46,077 nt of DNA from Oscillospiraceae bacterium (GTDB taxonomy: Bacteria > Bacillota > Clostridia > Oscillospirales > Oscillospiraceae). The notes under the pieces were generated by a model, which saw only the letters and a list, made by a program, of their open reading frames with translations, did not search any database and was not told the origin of the DNA. Positions 1 to 9,880 of the stretch are shown piece by piece; position 1 is the stretch's first letter; the number at the start of each line of letters is the position of its first letter. The stretch is taken from positions 1 through 46,077 of the forward strand of contig JAGAUY010000059.1 in assembly GCA_017620525.1 (NCBI GenBank), in the 5' to 3' direction. The position numbers were made by a program, and so were the translations under genes.

Positions 1-3000
1 CTCAACAACGATGGTCACATGGTACCAGTTGTTGGCACTGTCACTGATACAGAAGGAGGTGCCACACTCTTCCAGATTGATGGTAGCCTCGGTGACGTTG
101 CTTGCGAACTCCTCCCAGTTGTGAGAGCCATTGTAAATGTACATCTGACCGTAGACAACGGTATCAGTGATGTTCAGGAAGGTGACCTCGGTGGTGCCGG
201 CAGGAACGGTGACGGTCAGCTTCTGAGCCTGCATCACACCGCAGGTTTCGGTTCCGTTATCAACCAGATCTAGCTCCTCGCCACCAACCATAACGGTGAT
301 GCCGTATTCGGACTTGTACTCAGGTTCAACAGGTTCTTCGCCGCCTTCACCGGCTGCGTTGCAGAAAGAGATCGCCTGATTCACGCTGCCGTCCTTCCAG
401 AAGCAGGCTGCAATACCCTGCCATGCTTCCTCTGCGTAGAAATTATTGATGGAAAGCTCGATGGTCCAGGTACCATCCTCGTTAACTGTATAGGTGGGAG
501 AGTAATCTGTAGCCCAGGTCTCTCCGGTAAAGTCGATGCCGCGAACCCATGCATAGCCACCGTTGCCCTGAACAGAATCTGCGGGGAAGGTAACATATGC
601 CTTGGTTGCGTCCGCAGGCAGTACCACATGGAAGTAGGGATACCATTCACGAACACCTTCATAAGTGACAGTAATCACACCAGGCACATCACAGGTGATG
701 TCAGTGAACAGTGCTTCTTCAGGGATCACAGTTGCGGTAGTGCCGCAGCCGTTTGCACACTCGCCGTCCACGAAGTTATGGCCAGTGGGATCGGTGTAAT
801 CGCTCACGTAGCTGTCGCCGCACTCGCAGGTATAGGTGGTGTAGCCGCGCTCGGTACAGGTGGGATCAGTAACCACTGCATCGTACTCATGGATGTGGTC
901 GCCGCCCTCAATGGTCAGCAGCATGACTGCGGGGCTGGAGGAATTGGAAACCAGATAGTAGGTACCCAGCTCCAGGTCGGTGGTATCGATGGTCACCTTG
1001 CCGTTTTCATCGGTGGTCGCCATCAGGGTGCCGCTGGCAGGGGTTGTTTCGATCTCGTCCTTGGCAAACAGATAAACCTTGTGGCCCTCGCCTACCAGGT
1101 AGACAGGGGTGGTATAGTTGGCGTAGTCCTCGCCGGTACGGTAGATGTCCAGATCAAAAGACTGACCCTTGTTAACAGTCTTGGTGACCAGGGCCTTCTC
1201 GCCGAAGTGGTGATAGGTGCCCACATTGCCGGAGTTGTCATTGTAGCGCATGGAGACCACGTCGCCGTCACTCAGTTTGATCTGGTCACAGGTAGCGCCC
1301 CAACCGGGATAACCCAGGGGGTACTCATAGTTCATGTAGTAATTGAAGTTATAGCCGAAGTCCCACATATGGAAGAATGCGGAACCGGCAGTGGCGCTGT
1401 AGACGCTGAAGCCGGGCCAGCCATTTTCATACAGCCAGCCCTGACCGGCATCGGCGGGATCCAGATCATTGTAGTAGACCTCAGTCAGCCAGATCAGCGC
1501 GTGCAGCATAGTGACCACGCCGTCGGCCTGCTCCTTGGTACCGGGAGCCTGGCTGGCCTGACCTTCGGAATAGCAGTCGGGGTTGTAGTACAGGTACTCC
1601 ATGCCGTAGGCGGCCAGGTCAAAGTAAGGAACGGTCACTTCCTCCAGAGCCCAGACGACGCCGCCCTGTTCTACAAAGTGGTCGCCCTCTTCCACGGAGA
1701 AGTAGAAGGTCACATCGCCGTCAGAGGGGATAGCTTCCACGCCCTCAACGGTGATGACCAGGTCGGCAGTGACATTGGTCACGGTGTAAACGCCGTTTTC
1801 GTCAGGAGTGACGACCTCGCCGTTGACCTTGACCACCATATTGGTGGCATCATAGCCGTTCTTGATATCAACGGTGAAGGAGTAGTCCTCGCCGTTCTTG
1901 ACATAGCCTGCGCCGTCGGTGGTGTAGCCGTTACCGGCTGCCAGAGTCACCAGGAAAACGGTGGTGTCCTCAGCATAGGAGAAGGTGAAGCCTTCCAGCA
2001 CTTCGCCGCCGTCGGCCTTCCAGAAGCAGACTGCATAACCGGTACCAATTTCCTCAACGAGCAGATCGGTGATGGGCACCGCCACGGTAACAGAGCCGTC
2101 GGTATTTTCAGCGGCAGGCCACTGCTTCTGGGGAGAATAGGAGTAGTCGAAGGCATATTCCACAACCAGAGCCTGACCGCCGTAGACATAAATGGTGTCG
2201 GCAGGGTAAGTAACATAGGCGTAGCTGGAACCTCTGGGCACGACTGCGTGATAGTAGGGAATCCAGCCATCGATCATTTCCTGTTCGGTGACCAGCACAT
2301 CGCCTTCCATATCGGTGGTGATGCTCTGGTAATTTCCAGCCTTTTCCGCAACAGTAATCTTGACATGATAGTACTTGCCGCCGCAGCTGATGCACAGGCC
2401 GTCGTAGTTGACAACATCGGCCTCAAAGGTGGGCATTGCATTGCCGCCGAAGGTATGGCTCGTGCCGCTCATGTACTGGATGTTGGGAGATGCTTCTTCA
2501 TTTGTGCGTTCCACTGTCACAGAAGTGGTACCGGCGGGCACAGTGACATTGATGATGCGGAACATGGTGCTGACATAACGGGAAGTACAGGCTTCTGCGC
2601 CACCATCAACCAGTTCCATCTCAACATCGTTAACCTTGATCACGAAGCCAGCCTCATCCACAGAAGCCGCACCCTTCATAAAGAAGCCTGTAATGTCCAA
2701 ACCATGGGCGGGCATCACAAATGAATACAGGTTATTACCGAGATCGGTAAACGAAACACTGACCACATCATAGTTCTCAGTTTCCAACGCCTCAAAGTAG
2801 CCGAACTCATAGCCCTCATCCGGGGTTACGGTCAGGGTGACGGTTTCACCCTCAGCAGCTTCTTCCTTGTCCGCTTCCACGGTTCCGTGGTTACCTGTTA
2901 CATAGATTTCGTATTTGGTAACCTCGGGAGCAACATAGTCGGGATCGGCCTCACCGCAGACAGTGCAGGTGCCAGTTTCATAGCTGTGGCCCAGGGCTTC

Positions 3001-3486
3001 TCCCTCGGTTTCGCCGCACAGCGCACAGGTCTTGGGGGCAGTGCAGGTGGCATCAGTCCATTCATGTGTGCAGGTATCCTCCGCAACAGCGATATTCACA
3101 TGGTACCAATTGTTGGCACTGTCACTGACGCAGAAGGAAGTTCCGCACTCTTCCAGATTGATGGTTGCCTCAGTCACATTGCTTGCAAATTCTTGCCAGC
3201 TATGGTTACCGTTGTAAACGTACATCTGACCGTACACCACCGTGTCGGTGATGTTCAGGAAGGTGACCTCGGTGGTACCAGCGGGAACGGTGACTTCCAG
3301 CTTGGTTGCTTCCAGTATGCCGCAGGTCTCCGTACCACCCGCAACCAGATCCATTTCTGCGTCACCAACCAGAACGGTGATTCCGTATGTGGACTTGTAC
3401 TGCGTGTCAGCCGCAAACGCAGTCATCGGCAGCATTCCCAGCACCATGCAGAACACAAGGAGCAGAGAAAGAATTCGTTTTTTCAT
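1..3486 (-). CDS. Very large secreted repeat protein with DUF4430-like region, partial (C-terminus beyond left edge)
   Basis: The reading frame is open from ATG at 3486 to the window edge (1162 codons, no stop), so the C-terminus is missing. A good ribosome binding site (GGAGG) precedes the start. Residues 1-27 form a signal peptide ending in TAFA, so the protein is exported. An N-terminal domain (about residues 30-130) is repeated near the left edge (about 1060-1162). A CxxC module (PTCTERG, CECGDSY) lies near residue 870. About residues 585-745 match the DUF4430-like region of the dockerin protein at 5322-9455 (shared YFDLAxYG, NYYxNYEYPL, GWGATCDQI, DGD). It is the third gene of a minus-strand operon behind the cohesin and dockerin genes, so it probably shares their cobalamin riboswitch. 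No enzyme motif was seen. A role in corrinoid binding is inference. The missing C-terminus could carry a dockerin or an anchor. Confidence 0.88.
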   Translation of the reverse strand, partial: MKKRILSLLLVFCMVLGMLPMTAFAADTQYKSTYGITVLVGDAEMDLVAGGTETCGILEATKLEVTVPAGTTEVTFLNITDTVVYGQMYVYNGNHSWQEFASNVTEATINLEECGTSFCVSDSANNWYHVNIAVAEDTCTHEWTDATCTAPKTCALCGETEGEALGHSYETGTCTVCGEADPDYVAPEVTKYEIYVTGNHGTVEADKEEAAEGETVTLTVTPDEGYEFGYFEALETENYDVVSVSFTDLGNNLYSFVMPAHGLDITGFFMKGAASVDEAGFVIKVNDVEMELVDGGAEACTSRYVSTMFRIINVTVPAGTTSVTVERTNEEASPNIQYMSGTSHTFGGNAMPTFEADVVNYDGLCISCGGKYYHVKITVAEKAGNYQSITTDMEGDVLVTEQEMIDGWIPYYHAVVPRGSSYAYVTYPADTIYVYGGQALVVEYAFDYSYSPQKQWPAAENTDGSVTVAVPITDLLVEEIGTGYAVCFWKADGGEVLEGFTFSYAEDTTVFLVTLAAGNGYTTDGAGYVKNGEDYSFTVDIKNGYDATNMVVKVNGEVVTPDENGVYTVTNVTADLVITVEGVEAIPSDGDVTFYFSVEEGDHFVEQGGVVWALEEVTVPYFDLAAYGMEYLYYNPDCYSEGQASQAPGTKEQADGVVTMLHALIWLTEVYYNDLDPADAGQGWLYENGWPGFSVYSATAGSAFFHMWDFGYNFNYYMNYEYPLGYPGWGATCDQIKLSDGDVVSMRYNDNSGNVGTYHHFGEKALVTKTVNKGQSFDLDIYRTGEDYANYTTPVYLVGEGHKVYLFAKDEIETTPASGTLMATTDENGKVTIDTTDLELGTYYLVSNSSSPAVMLLTIEGGDHIHEYDAVVTDPTCTERGYTTYTCECGDSYVSDYTDPTGHNFVDGECANGCGTTATVIPEEALFTDITCDVPGVITVTYEGVREWYPYFHVVLPADATKAYVTFPADSVQGNGGYAWVRGIDFTGETWATDYSPTYTVNEDGTWTIELSINNFYAEEAWQGIAACFWKDGSVNQAISFCNAAGEGGEEPVEPEYKSEYGITVMVGGEELDLVDNGTETCGVMQAQKLTVTVPAGTTEVTFLNITDTVVYGQMYIYNGSHNWEEFASNVTEATINLEECGTSFCISDSANNWYHVTIVVE

Positions 3487-3518
3487 GCAAATAAACCTCC
3501 TACGTATAAACAGGGGTT

Positions 3519-3548
3519 TAGCCTGATGGCGCTGTGCACCATCAGGCT
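3519..3548 (-). other. Intercistronic hairpin
   Basis: A perfect 10-bp stem (AGCCTGATGG with CCATCAGGCT) lies between the stop of the cohesin gene and the start of the next gene. No T-run follows on either strand, so it is more likely an RNA processing or stability element than a terminator. Confidence 0.6.
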
Positions 3549-3585
3549 GTAATTATTCCCTGAATCTCAGAAGCAAAATGTTCCA

Positions 3586-5217
3586 TCAGGCCATTTTACG
3601 CTTCTTTGCGACCAGCAGAACGATAGCTGCGGCAGCCAGAACCATCATAGCAACCCATGCCATGATCATGCTGTTGTCGCCGGTCTGAGCAGAGGTCAGA
3701 TCTGCCTTGCAGTTATCGCAGACATTGTCCTTGTTAGCATCAGCATGGCCGGTAGCGGCAATGTCCTCAGTCTTCGTCTCACCGCACTCGGAGCAGGTGT
3801 AGGTCTTGACACCCTTCTTGGTGCAGGTTGCAGCAGTAGTCACCTTGCCCTCGTCCCAGATATGGGTGCCGGTAGCAGGAATCTCCTCGGTCTTGGTTTC
3901 ACCACAGGCAGAACAGGTGTAGGTCTTAACACCCTTCTCAGTGCAGGTAGCTTCGGTGGTTACCTTGCCCTCATCCCAAGTATGACCGGTCGCAGGAATC
4001 TCGACAGCAGTATCAGACTCACCACAGACAGTACACTTTGCAGTCTTTTCGCCAGCCTCAGTGCAGGTGGGCTCCTTCGTCACAGTGCCCTCGTCCCAGC
4101 TATGGCCGGTGGCAGGAATCACTTCAGTTGCAGTCTTCTCACCGCAGACAGAACAAGTGCCGGTCTTTTCACCGTCCTCGGTGCAGGTAGGCTCCTTGGT
4201 CACGGTGAAGTTGGTGACAGCGTGGCCCAGAGCATCAATGGATTCAGTGTAGCTATCGCCACAGGCGGAGCAGGTATAAGTCATCTCGCCGACTTCAGTG
4301 CAGGTGGGAGCCTTGGTCTGCTCACCAGCATAGTCGTGAGCCAGTTTGTCAGTGGTCTCCTGGGCAACGATGGTCTCGCCACAGACAGAGCAGTGGGAGC
4401 CCTCGGTCAGACCGGTGCTGGTGCAGGTTGCAGGAACAGCGGGATCCTTCACTTCGGTATGACCGGTGGCAGGAACAACAGTCTGGGCAACGATGGTCTC
4501 GCCGCAGACAGAGCAGTGGGAGCCTTCGGTCAGGCCGGTCTCGGTGCAGGTTGCAGGAACGGCTGCATCGGTAGCGGGGGTGTGGTCAACAGTAGCGATT
4601 TCTTCGGTGTAAGTAGCGCCGCAGCCCTCGAAGGTGCAGGTGTAGGTCTTAACACCCTTGGTAGTGCAGGTGGGCTCGGTGGTCACAACGCCGCCATCCC
4701 AGGTGTGCTCCTTGCAAACCAGGACGGAAACGCTGCTCTTGTAGGTCAGATCGCCCACGTTCTTGCCCTGGGCATTCTGAACATAGGCATTCTTGAACTC
4801 CAGAACGGTGTTCACGTGATCGGTGTCGATATCTTCCTTGGCCGTGAAGGTCACGGTGACAATGGTGCCGGCCTCAAAACCTACAGGCTGATAGTTGGCA
4901 AAGTCCAGATAAGTAAACAGAACCTTATCCTCCCTGGCTTGCTTCCGGGCTGCGAAAGCACTCAGGCTTGCGTAGTAGCTGCCCTTTTCAACACTGACAA
5001 ACTCCAGGACAGTGCCGTCATAGTGCAGCTCGCCCTGCATCATGGTTGCACCCTCGGAGATGTCGATATCCTCTTCCAGGGTGATGGTGACCGTCAGAGA
5101 GTCACCTGCGTTGATGTTGTCGGAACTTACGCTCACATCGATATTGGCGGCGTAGGCAGTAACAGCCAATCCACACATCAAAACAAGCGCAAGGACCAAA
5201 GAAATAATTTTTTTCAT
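3586..5217 (-). CDS. Cohesin-domain surface scaffold protein with CxxC repeats and sortase-type tail
   Basis: This 543-residue protein has a signal peptide (1-23, cleavage after AYA) and a beta-rich domain at about 24-168 that reads as a cohesin (ISEGATMMQGELHYD, then VLEFVSVEKG and a FEAGTIVTVTF strand). About 170-505 holds eight CxxC modules of the type PTCTEKG-TYTCSACGET-ATGH. It ends in SAQTGD (509-514), a hydrophobic segment (about 517-536) and a KKRK tail, which is a sortase sorting signal with Ala in place of the usual Pro. The ribosome binding site AAGGAG sits 8 nt before ATG. It lies between two large secreted genes, 104 bp after the dockerin gene, so a direct cohesin-dockerin interaction is plausible. 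The class B sortase at 15454 is a candidate for anchoring it. Cohesin assignment is by pattern and is not confirmed by a profile search. Confidence 0.85.
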   Translation of the reverse strand: MKKIISLVLALVLMCGLAVTAYAANIDVSVSSDNINAGDSLTVTITLEEDIDISEGATMMQGELHYDGTVLEFVSVEKGSYYASLSAFAARKQAREDKVLFTYLDFANYQPVGFEAGTIVTVTFTAKEDIDTDHVNTVLEFKNAYVQNAQGKNVGDLTYKSSVSVLVCKEHTWDGGVVTTEPTCTTKGVKTYTCTFEGCGATYTEEIATVDHTPATDAAVPATCTETGLTEGSHCSVCGETIVAQTVVPATGHTEVKDPAVPATCTSTGLTEGSHCSVCGETIVAQETTDKLAHDYAGEQTKAPTCTEVGEMTYTCSACGDSYTESIDALGHAVTNFTVTKEPTCTEDGEKTGTCSVCGEKTATEVIPATGHSWDEGTVTKEPTCTEAGEKTAKCTVCGESDTAVEIPATGHTWDEGKVTTEATCTEKGVKTYTCSACGETKTEEIPATGTHIWDEGKVTTAATCTKKGVKTYTCSECGETKTEDIAATGHADANKDNVCDNCKADLTSAQTGDNSMIMAWVAMMVLAAAAIVLLVAKKRKMA

Positions 5218-5237
5218 CTTCGATACTCCTTTTTTGT

Positions 5238-5263
5238 TGCGGCGGGGAAGGTGGTCTTCCCCG
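5238..5263 (-). other. Intercistronic hairpin
   Basis: GGCGGGGAAG pairs with CTTCCCCGCC between the dockerin and cohesin genes. No T-run follows on the transcribed strand. Together with the palindrome at 5288-5308 it may set transcript stability or processing between the two genes. Confidence 0.55.
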
Positions 5264-5287
5264 CCTTGGTTGATTTTATTCCGTTTT

Positions 5288-5308
5288 CGAAGTATGAATC
5301 ATACTTCG
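5288..5308. other. 21-bp palindrome
   Basis: Two perfect 10-bp arms (CGAAGTATGA and TCATACTTCG) around a single central base, directly after the dockerin gene stop. It could be an RNA hairpin or a protein site; the intercistronic position favours the hairpin. Confidence 0.55.
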
Positions 5309-5321
5309 TAAGCAGATTTCG

Positions 5322-8300
5322 TTAGCCCTCCGCGGGGAAGGTATCGATCGTACCATAGTAGTAGGAAACGATCAGGTTTGCATCCTGGGTGTCGATGACA
5401 CCGTTGCCATCTACATCAGCCAGAGCAAGCTGCTCCTCGGTCAGCTCCTCGCTGCCGTAGTAGGCGGAAAGCAGCAGGTTGGCATCCTGGGTATCGATGA
5501 CGCCGTCCATGTTCACATCGCCAAGAGCGCAGGGCTGCTTCACCTTCAGCACGATCTCAGGAAGGGTACCCAGCTCCATACCCGCGTCAGAACCCCAAGC
5601 CATGCCTCTGTTTTCGCCGTAGCTGACCTTTCTGTGGCTGCCGATGCCGTCACCGGCGAAGCCGCCCATCTTGATGAAGCCGTTGAGGGTCAGGTTGTCC
5701 TCGCTCCAGTCCTCAGGAATCGTCACGGTGATGGTCTGGGGAAGGGAGCTGAAGTCATACTTGCCGTAGTAGGCGCCACTGCTGTTCTTATAGGCGTTGC
5801 CTGCCTGATCCGTGTAGGTGATCTGGGCATTGAAGTTATACTTGGTGGCGAACTTTTCTGCGGGGTTGGTAAGACCGGTAACAGTGATGCTGACGGTCTG
5901 ACCGGGGTTCAGCTTTTCCTCCAGGGAGATCTCGTTGCCCTCGCTGTCGGTCATGGTAACCGTGGTCTGGGTGGCGGTGACCACCTGGTAGCCGGCAACG
6001 CCGTCCTTTTCCAGCCGGATGATGTGACGGCCGGTGGTCAGACCGAAAACGGTGACCTCGCCGGTCTCGGCATTCACGGTGACCCCCTCGTCGGTGAATG
6101 CACCGAAGGAGAGCTTTTCCTCACCGACGGTGCTTCTGTTGACGGTAACGGTCACGCCCTCGTCGGGAATGAAGGAAACGCTTGCGCCCTCATCGCCATG
6201 ATAGAACTGGGGAGAATGCTCGGCGTCAAAGACGGCGCCGTTGCAGGTCATGTTGCTGTTGATGCCGGTGCCGTCCTTGCCAACGCTGACCACAAAGACG
6301 CCGGTTCTGTCAGGCCAAATGGCGGACAGCCGGTTGCCGCCGCCTGCGCCGCCCAGGGTGCCGGTTGCGGTGATCTCACTGTACATGGCGTCATAGGTCA
6401 CCAGAACGATGGCAGTACCCTCGCCCACTGCGGTCAGCACGGCTGCGCCGGTGTTATCCGCATCTGGGACGATGGAGATCACATTGTCGCCTTCGATGTT
6501 GACGATCTCATACTCAAAATCGGGGATAGCGATCTTATCGTTGGTGAAGCTGTTGATGGCCTGCCAGTTGCGGAACATATTCAGATCCTTGACTTCGCCC
6601 ACATCCAGATCAATGTAGCCCTGATTGTTGATATTCATGTAAATATCGCCCAGGTCGAAGCTGTAATACTCAAAATTACGGTAGATGGTATCTGCGTTGA
6701 ATTCACCCTCCGTGCCGGCATCGTTCATGAAGAGCATATCTTCCGTGACGGTGATAGTCTGACCGTCTGCCTTGGATGTCTTGTAATCCCAGTAGGTAAC
6801 GGCGTCATCATCGGGATTCTGAACACGGATGAAGGCATTGCCGCTGAGAGGCGCGAACTTATAGACGACGGTATCATCCACATTCTGCACATCGATGGCA
6901 TCTGCAAAAGTATAGGAGAAAGAGCCTGACAGGGTACCTGCAGAAACGATGGAGCCCGCAGGCGCAATGACGGCGAAATGCTTGATGTTCAGGGGAATGG
7001 TGACCTCGCCCGCAGCGGGGGTCTGCTCGATCAGTTCACCGGGGTTATATTTGCTTGCGTTATCGCCGCTGGCGGTTGCATTGTAGGTAAAGCCAGCCAG
7101 TGCGGGCAGCAGATAGGCATCGGCGGCGGTACCGGTGACAGTGACGCCCTCGGCGTCCTTAATCTCGATGATGGCTTCCGCGTCTGCATCGCCATTGTAA
7201 AGGGTAACCTCATAGGTGACCGTAACGATCTCCAGGGTCATACCCCCGGACACGGGTGCGCTCATGCCGATGACGCCCTCTGCTTCCCAGACGATCCGGG
7301 TGATGTTCTCGGGAACCTTCACGACGCCGTCTTCATAGACCAGTGCGTCGCCCTTCACCGCTTCACCGTCAACCACTTCGTTGACTGCATAGAAGACAGG
7401 CGCAGCGCCCTCGGGAACAATAACAGTCACATCATAGGTGACGGCAGAATTTTTGGCGTCCACGATGACGGTATAGGTATCCCAGGAATTCAGGATTCCG
7501 TCGTTTGCCCGGAAGACCAAGGTGTGCTCACCGGGGACGGTGGGAAGATAGCTGTAGCTGGTGCCTTCGACGGCTTCATAAGCGCCTCCGTCCACACTGA
7601 CCTGATAGGTCAGCGCGTCGCCGTCAGGATCGGTAAAGACACCGTCCAGGGCGATCTCATAGCTTTCATTGACGGTGATCTCGCCGGTGCTTTCCGCTGC
7701 CTGCCCCTCGGACAGAACGGGAGCCTTGTCCTTGGTATACAGAACCGTCCAGGTGCCCACGGTTCCGAAGGGGCTGGAAAGCTTAATGGTCTGGGTGGCA
7801 GTGCCGTCCACCAGAGTCACGTCACCGGTGCCGGAAATGCTGGGACGCAGGCCGGAGGTGGCGAAGCTGCTGGTGATCACAGCATCATCAGGAGTGTCTT
7901 CGGTGAGAATCACGATCAGGGAGCTGCCGTCCCAGATGTGCTCCAGGACGCCGCCTGCCTCGCCGCTGATGGTGCCATTGCCCAGCTTTGCCCAGTTATC
8001 GCCGTTGGCGGGGGTATCGGTGATCTCATAGGTGAAGGGTTCTGCCGCAGCCTTGACGGTCACGGTGCAGGCAGCTTCCGCATCGCCAGCCTTGGCGGTG
8101 ATGGTTGCTTCGCCTACGGCGACTGCGGTGACAACGCCGTCCTGGACGGTTGCGACAGCTTCGTCGGAGGAAGTCCAGGTGACAGTCTTATCGGTTGCAT
8201 TTTCAGGAGTGACGGTAGCAACCAGTGTTGCAGTGCCGCCGATTTCCAATTCCACAGCAGTCTGATCCAGGGTCACGCCGATGACAGCCACGTAGTCAGG

Positions 8301-9455
8301 ATCCGCCGCGCCGCAGACGGTGCAGATGCCTGCATCATAGCTGTGGCCCAGGGCATCGGTGTAATCGGCCACATAGCTGTCGCTGCATGCGCAGGTATAG
8401 GTGGTGTAGCCGTCCTCGGTGCAAGTGGGAGCAGTGACAACTGCCTCGTAGCTGTGGGTATGGGCGGGCGCTGCCACCGTCAGGCGGATGCCGCCGGGGG
8501 TGGAGCAGATCTCATCGGGATACTCCACGCCGTACTGGCCTGCCATGGCGATGATGTATTCGCCGGCTTCCAGCTCAGTGGTGTCAACCACCAGGGTGCC
8601 GTCAGCTTCGGCGGTGCCCAGGTAAGTCCACTCAGTCACATCGCCGGAGGGAATATCATCCACGGGGGCATAGTACACATCGGGGCAGTAATCAATGACG
8701 GTATGAGCGGTGGTGTAATTGCCGCTCATGTCAGCACCCGCATGGTACAGGGTCAGGGTGACCGCGTCGCCCTGGGTGGGATTCTCGTTGTCAGCCACCG
8801 CATAATTGAAGATGCTGGTGGAATCGGAGTAGAAGCTCCAGCCGGTGAAGTGGCCCAGGGTCATGATGTCGCCATCCCGGAGGAGGATCTGATCGCAGGT
8901 GGCACCCCAGCCCTCAGAAGCCAAGGGATACTCGTAGTTGACGTAGTAATTCAGGTTCATATCCACGCCCCAGATATAGTTCAGGAACGCCGAACCCTGG
9001 CTGCCGCCCACATCCAGCACTTCCGTACCCAGCAGGCCTTCATCATACAGATAACCCTGACCAGCTTCCGTGGGGTCAACGCCACAGTAGTAGACTTCCA
9101 GTGCATAAATGTACAGGTGCAGCAGCGTGACCTTACCTTCAGCATACTCAGCGGTGCCGGGGGCCAGATCACTGCCTGGCTGGCCGTCGCCGTCGTCACT
9201 GTAAGTCTCGGAGACAAAATAGAATTGCTCCAGACCATAGTTTGCAAGATCGAAGTAAGGAACAGTGATTTCCTTCAACGCCATGACCTCGCCGGTGGCG
9301 TCACCAACAAGATAGCTTGCATCATCGGAAATGGAGAAGTAAACGGTGACGGAATCGTCAGCCGCTTCACCGGTCTCTACCGCGAAAACGGAGCCCGGGA
9401 GCATTCCCAGCACCATGCAGATCGCAAGGAACAGGGAAAGCAATCGTTTCTTCAT
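5322..9455 (-). CDS. Secreted dockerin protein with DUF4430-like and bacterial Ig-like domains
   Basis: This 1377-residue protein has a signal peptide (1-25, GSVFA). Residues about 37-200 form a DUF4430 (transcobalamin-C-like) region with NYYVNYEYPL and LRDGDIM. A CxxC module (PTCTEDG, TCACSDSY) lies at about 333-390 and a BIG2 Ig-like domain (VTLDQTAVELEIGGTATL) at about 392-470. The long middle part has further beta-rich modules that I cannot name. Residues about 1308-1372 are a type I dockerin: two calcium loops, DVNMDGVIDTQDA and DVDGNGVIDTQDA, each followed by a helix. It is the first gene of the operon behind the cobalamin riboswitch at 9600-9800, and the next gene encodes a cohesin. 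In the known transcobalamin family the equivalent domain contacts cobalamin, so corrinoid binding is the leading inference. The ribosome binding site is TAGGAGG. Confidence 0.9.
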   Translation of the reverse strand: MKKRLLSLFLAICMVLGMLPGSVFAVETGEAADDSVTVYFSISDDASYLVGDATGEVMALKEITVPYFDLANYGLEQFYFVSETYSDDGDGQPGSDLAPGTAEYAEGKVTLLHLYIYALEVYYCGVDPTEAGQGYLYDEGLLGTEVLDVGGSQGSAFLNYIWGVDMNLNYYVNYEYPLASEGWGATCDQILLRDGDIMTLGHFTGWSFYSDSTSIFNYAVADNENPTQGDAVTLTLYHAGADMSGNYTTAHTVIDYCPDVYYAPVDDIPSGDVTEWTYLGTAEADGTLVVDTTELEAGEYIIAMAGQYGVEYPDEICSTPGGIRLTVAAPAHTHSYEAVVTAPTCTEDGYTTYTCACSDSYVADYTDALGHSYDAGICTVCGAADPDYVAVIGVTLDQTAVELEIGGTATLVATVTPENATDKTVTWTSSDEAVATVQDGVVTAVAVGEATITAKAGDAEAACTVTVKAAAEPFTYEITDTPANGDNWAKLGNGTISGEAGGVLEHIWDGSSLIVILTEDTPDDAVITSSFATSGLRPSISGTGDVTLVDGTATQTIKLSSPFGTVGTWTVLYTKDKAPVLSEGQAAESTGEITVNESYEIALDGVFTDPDGDALTYQVSVDGGAYEAVEGTSYSYLPTVPGEHTLVFRANDGILNSWDTYTVIVDAKNSAVTYDVTVIVPEGAAPVFYAVNEVVDGEAVKGDALVYEDGVVKVPENITRIVWEAEGVIGMSAPVSGGMTLEIVTVTYEVTLYNGDADAEAIIEIKDAEGVTVTGTAADAYLLPALAGFTYNATASGDNASKYNPGELIEQTPAAGEVTIPLNIKHFAVIAPAGSIVSAGTLSGSFSYTFADAIDVQNVDDTVVYKFAPLSGNAFIRVQNPDDDAVTYWDYKTSKADGQTITVTEDMLFMNDAGTEGEFNADTIYRNFEYYSFDLGDIYMNINNQGYIDLDVGEVKDLNMFRNWQAINSFTNDKIAIPDFEYEIVNIEGDNVISIVPDADNTGAAVLTAVGEGTAIVLVTYDAMYSEITATGTLGGAGGGNRLSAIWPDRTGVFVVSVGKDGTGINSNMTCNGAVFDAEHSPQFYHGDEGASVSFIPDEGVTVTVNRSTVGEEKLSFGAFTDEGVTVNAETGEVTVFGLTTGRHIIRLEKDGVAGYQVVTATQTTVTMTDSEGNEISLEEKLNPGQTVSITVTGLTNPAEKFATKYNFNAQITYTDQAGNAYKNSSGAYYGKYDFSSLPQTITVTIPEDWSEDNLTLNGFIKMGGFAGDGIGSHRKVSYGENRGMAWGSDAGMELGTLPEIVLKVKQPCALGDVNMDGVIDTQDANLLLSAYYGSEELTEEQLALADVDGNGVIDTQDANLIVSYYYGTIDTFPAEG

Positions 9456-9599
9456 GTAAAGAAACCTCCTAACAATAAAAATATGTATGCAAACGCCGTG
9501 AAAGGCGCTAAGCGGGGTTAATGCCGGCCTGCTTCGGCGCGGATATCCGCCGGAGCATTTGACTTAAGCTGCGTGCGTTTTTTCGAAAGCACACAGTTT

Positions 9600-9800
9600 G
9601 TAGGTCTTCTGACTGACACGTTCAGACGCTTTCCTCTGCGTCAGCGCCCGCTCCCCGCCTTCTCAGGTTTCCCCAATGACCCGCTTTCGCGGAAAGGAAG
9701 TGGGCTTCGTGCTTACAGCACAACGGGTCAAACCCGCCGTGTTCCGGTTTCTCACCGGATTCCCTTGTTCAGCAGAACAAGAATGCGTGTCTCATGGATC
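9600..9800 (-). promoter_or_regulatory. Cobalamin riboswitch (upstream of the dockerin operon)
   Basis: Read on the minus strand it has the family's landmarks in order: GGGAATCCGGTGAGAAACC, the CCCGTTGTGCTGTAAGC core, GGGTCATTGGGGAAACC, GAGAAGGC, and the B12 box AGTCAGAAGACC at about 9602-9615. The 140-nt stretch between the box and the gene at 9455 contains a CGCC/GGCG hairpin (about 9495-9510, followed by a T-rich run) that could act as the expression platform. Known cobalamin riboswitches repress on ligand binding, so the operon is expected to be on when corrinoid is scarce. Confidence 0.92.
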
Positions 9801-9880
9801 TCCATTCGGTCGCGCATTTGCCACAATCTAAGCCGGTTATCTATATGAGGCCGCTGAAAATCAGCGGTTGGTTTCGCTTT

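Noticed and set aside
628-2724. Long plus-strand reading frame of about 700 codons
   Set aside because: It is antisense to the secreted protein gene. Its composition is that of a shadow frame (runs of Gly, His, Val) and it lacks a ribosome binding site.
3745-9521. Long plus-strand frames opposite the cohesin and dockerin genes
   Set aside because: They are shadows of the minus-strand genes, which have signal peptides, ribosome binding sites and domains.
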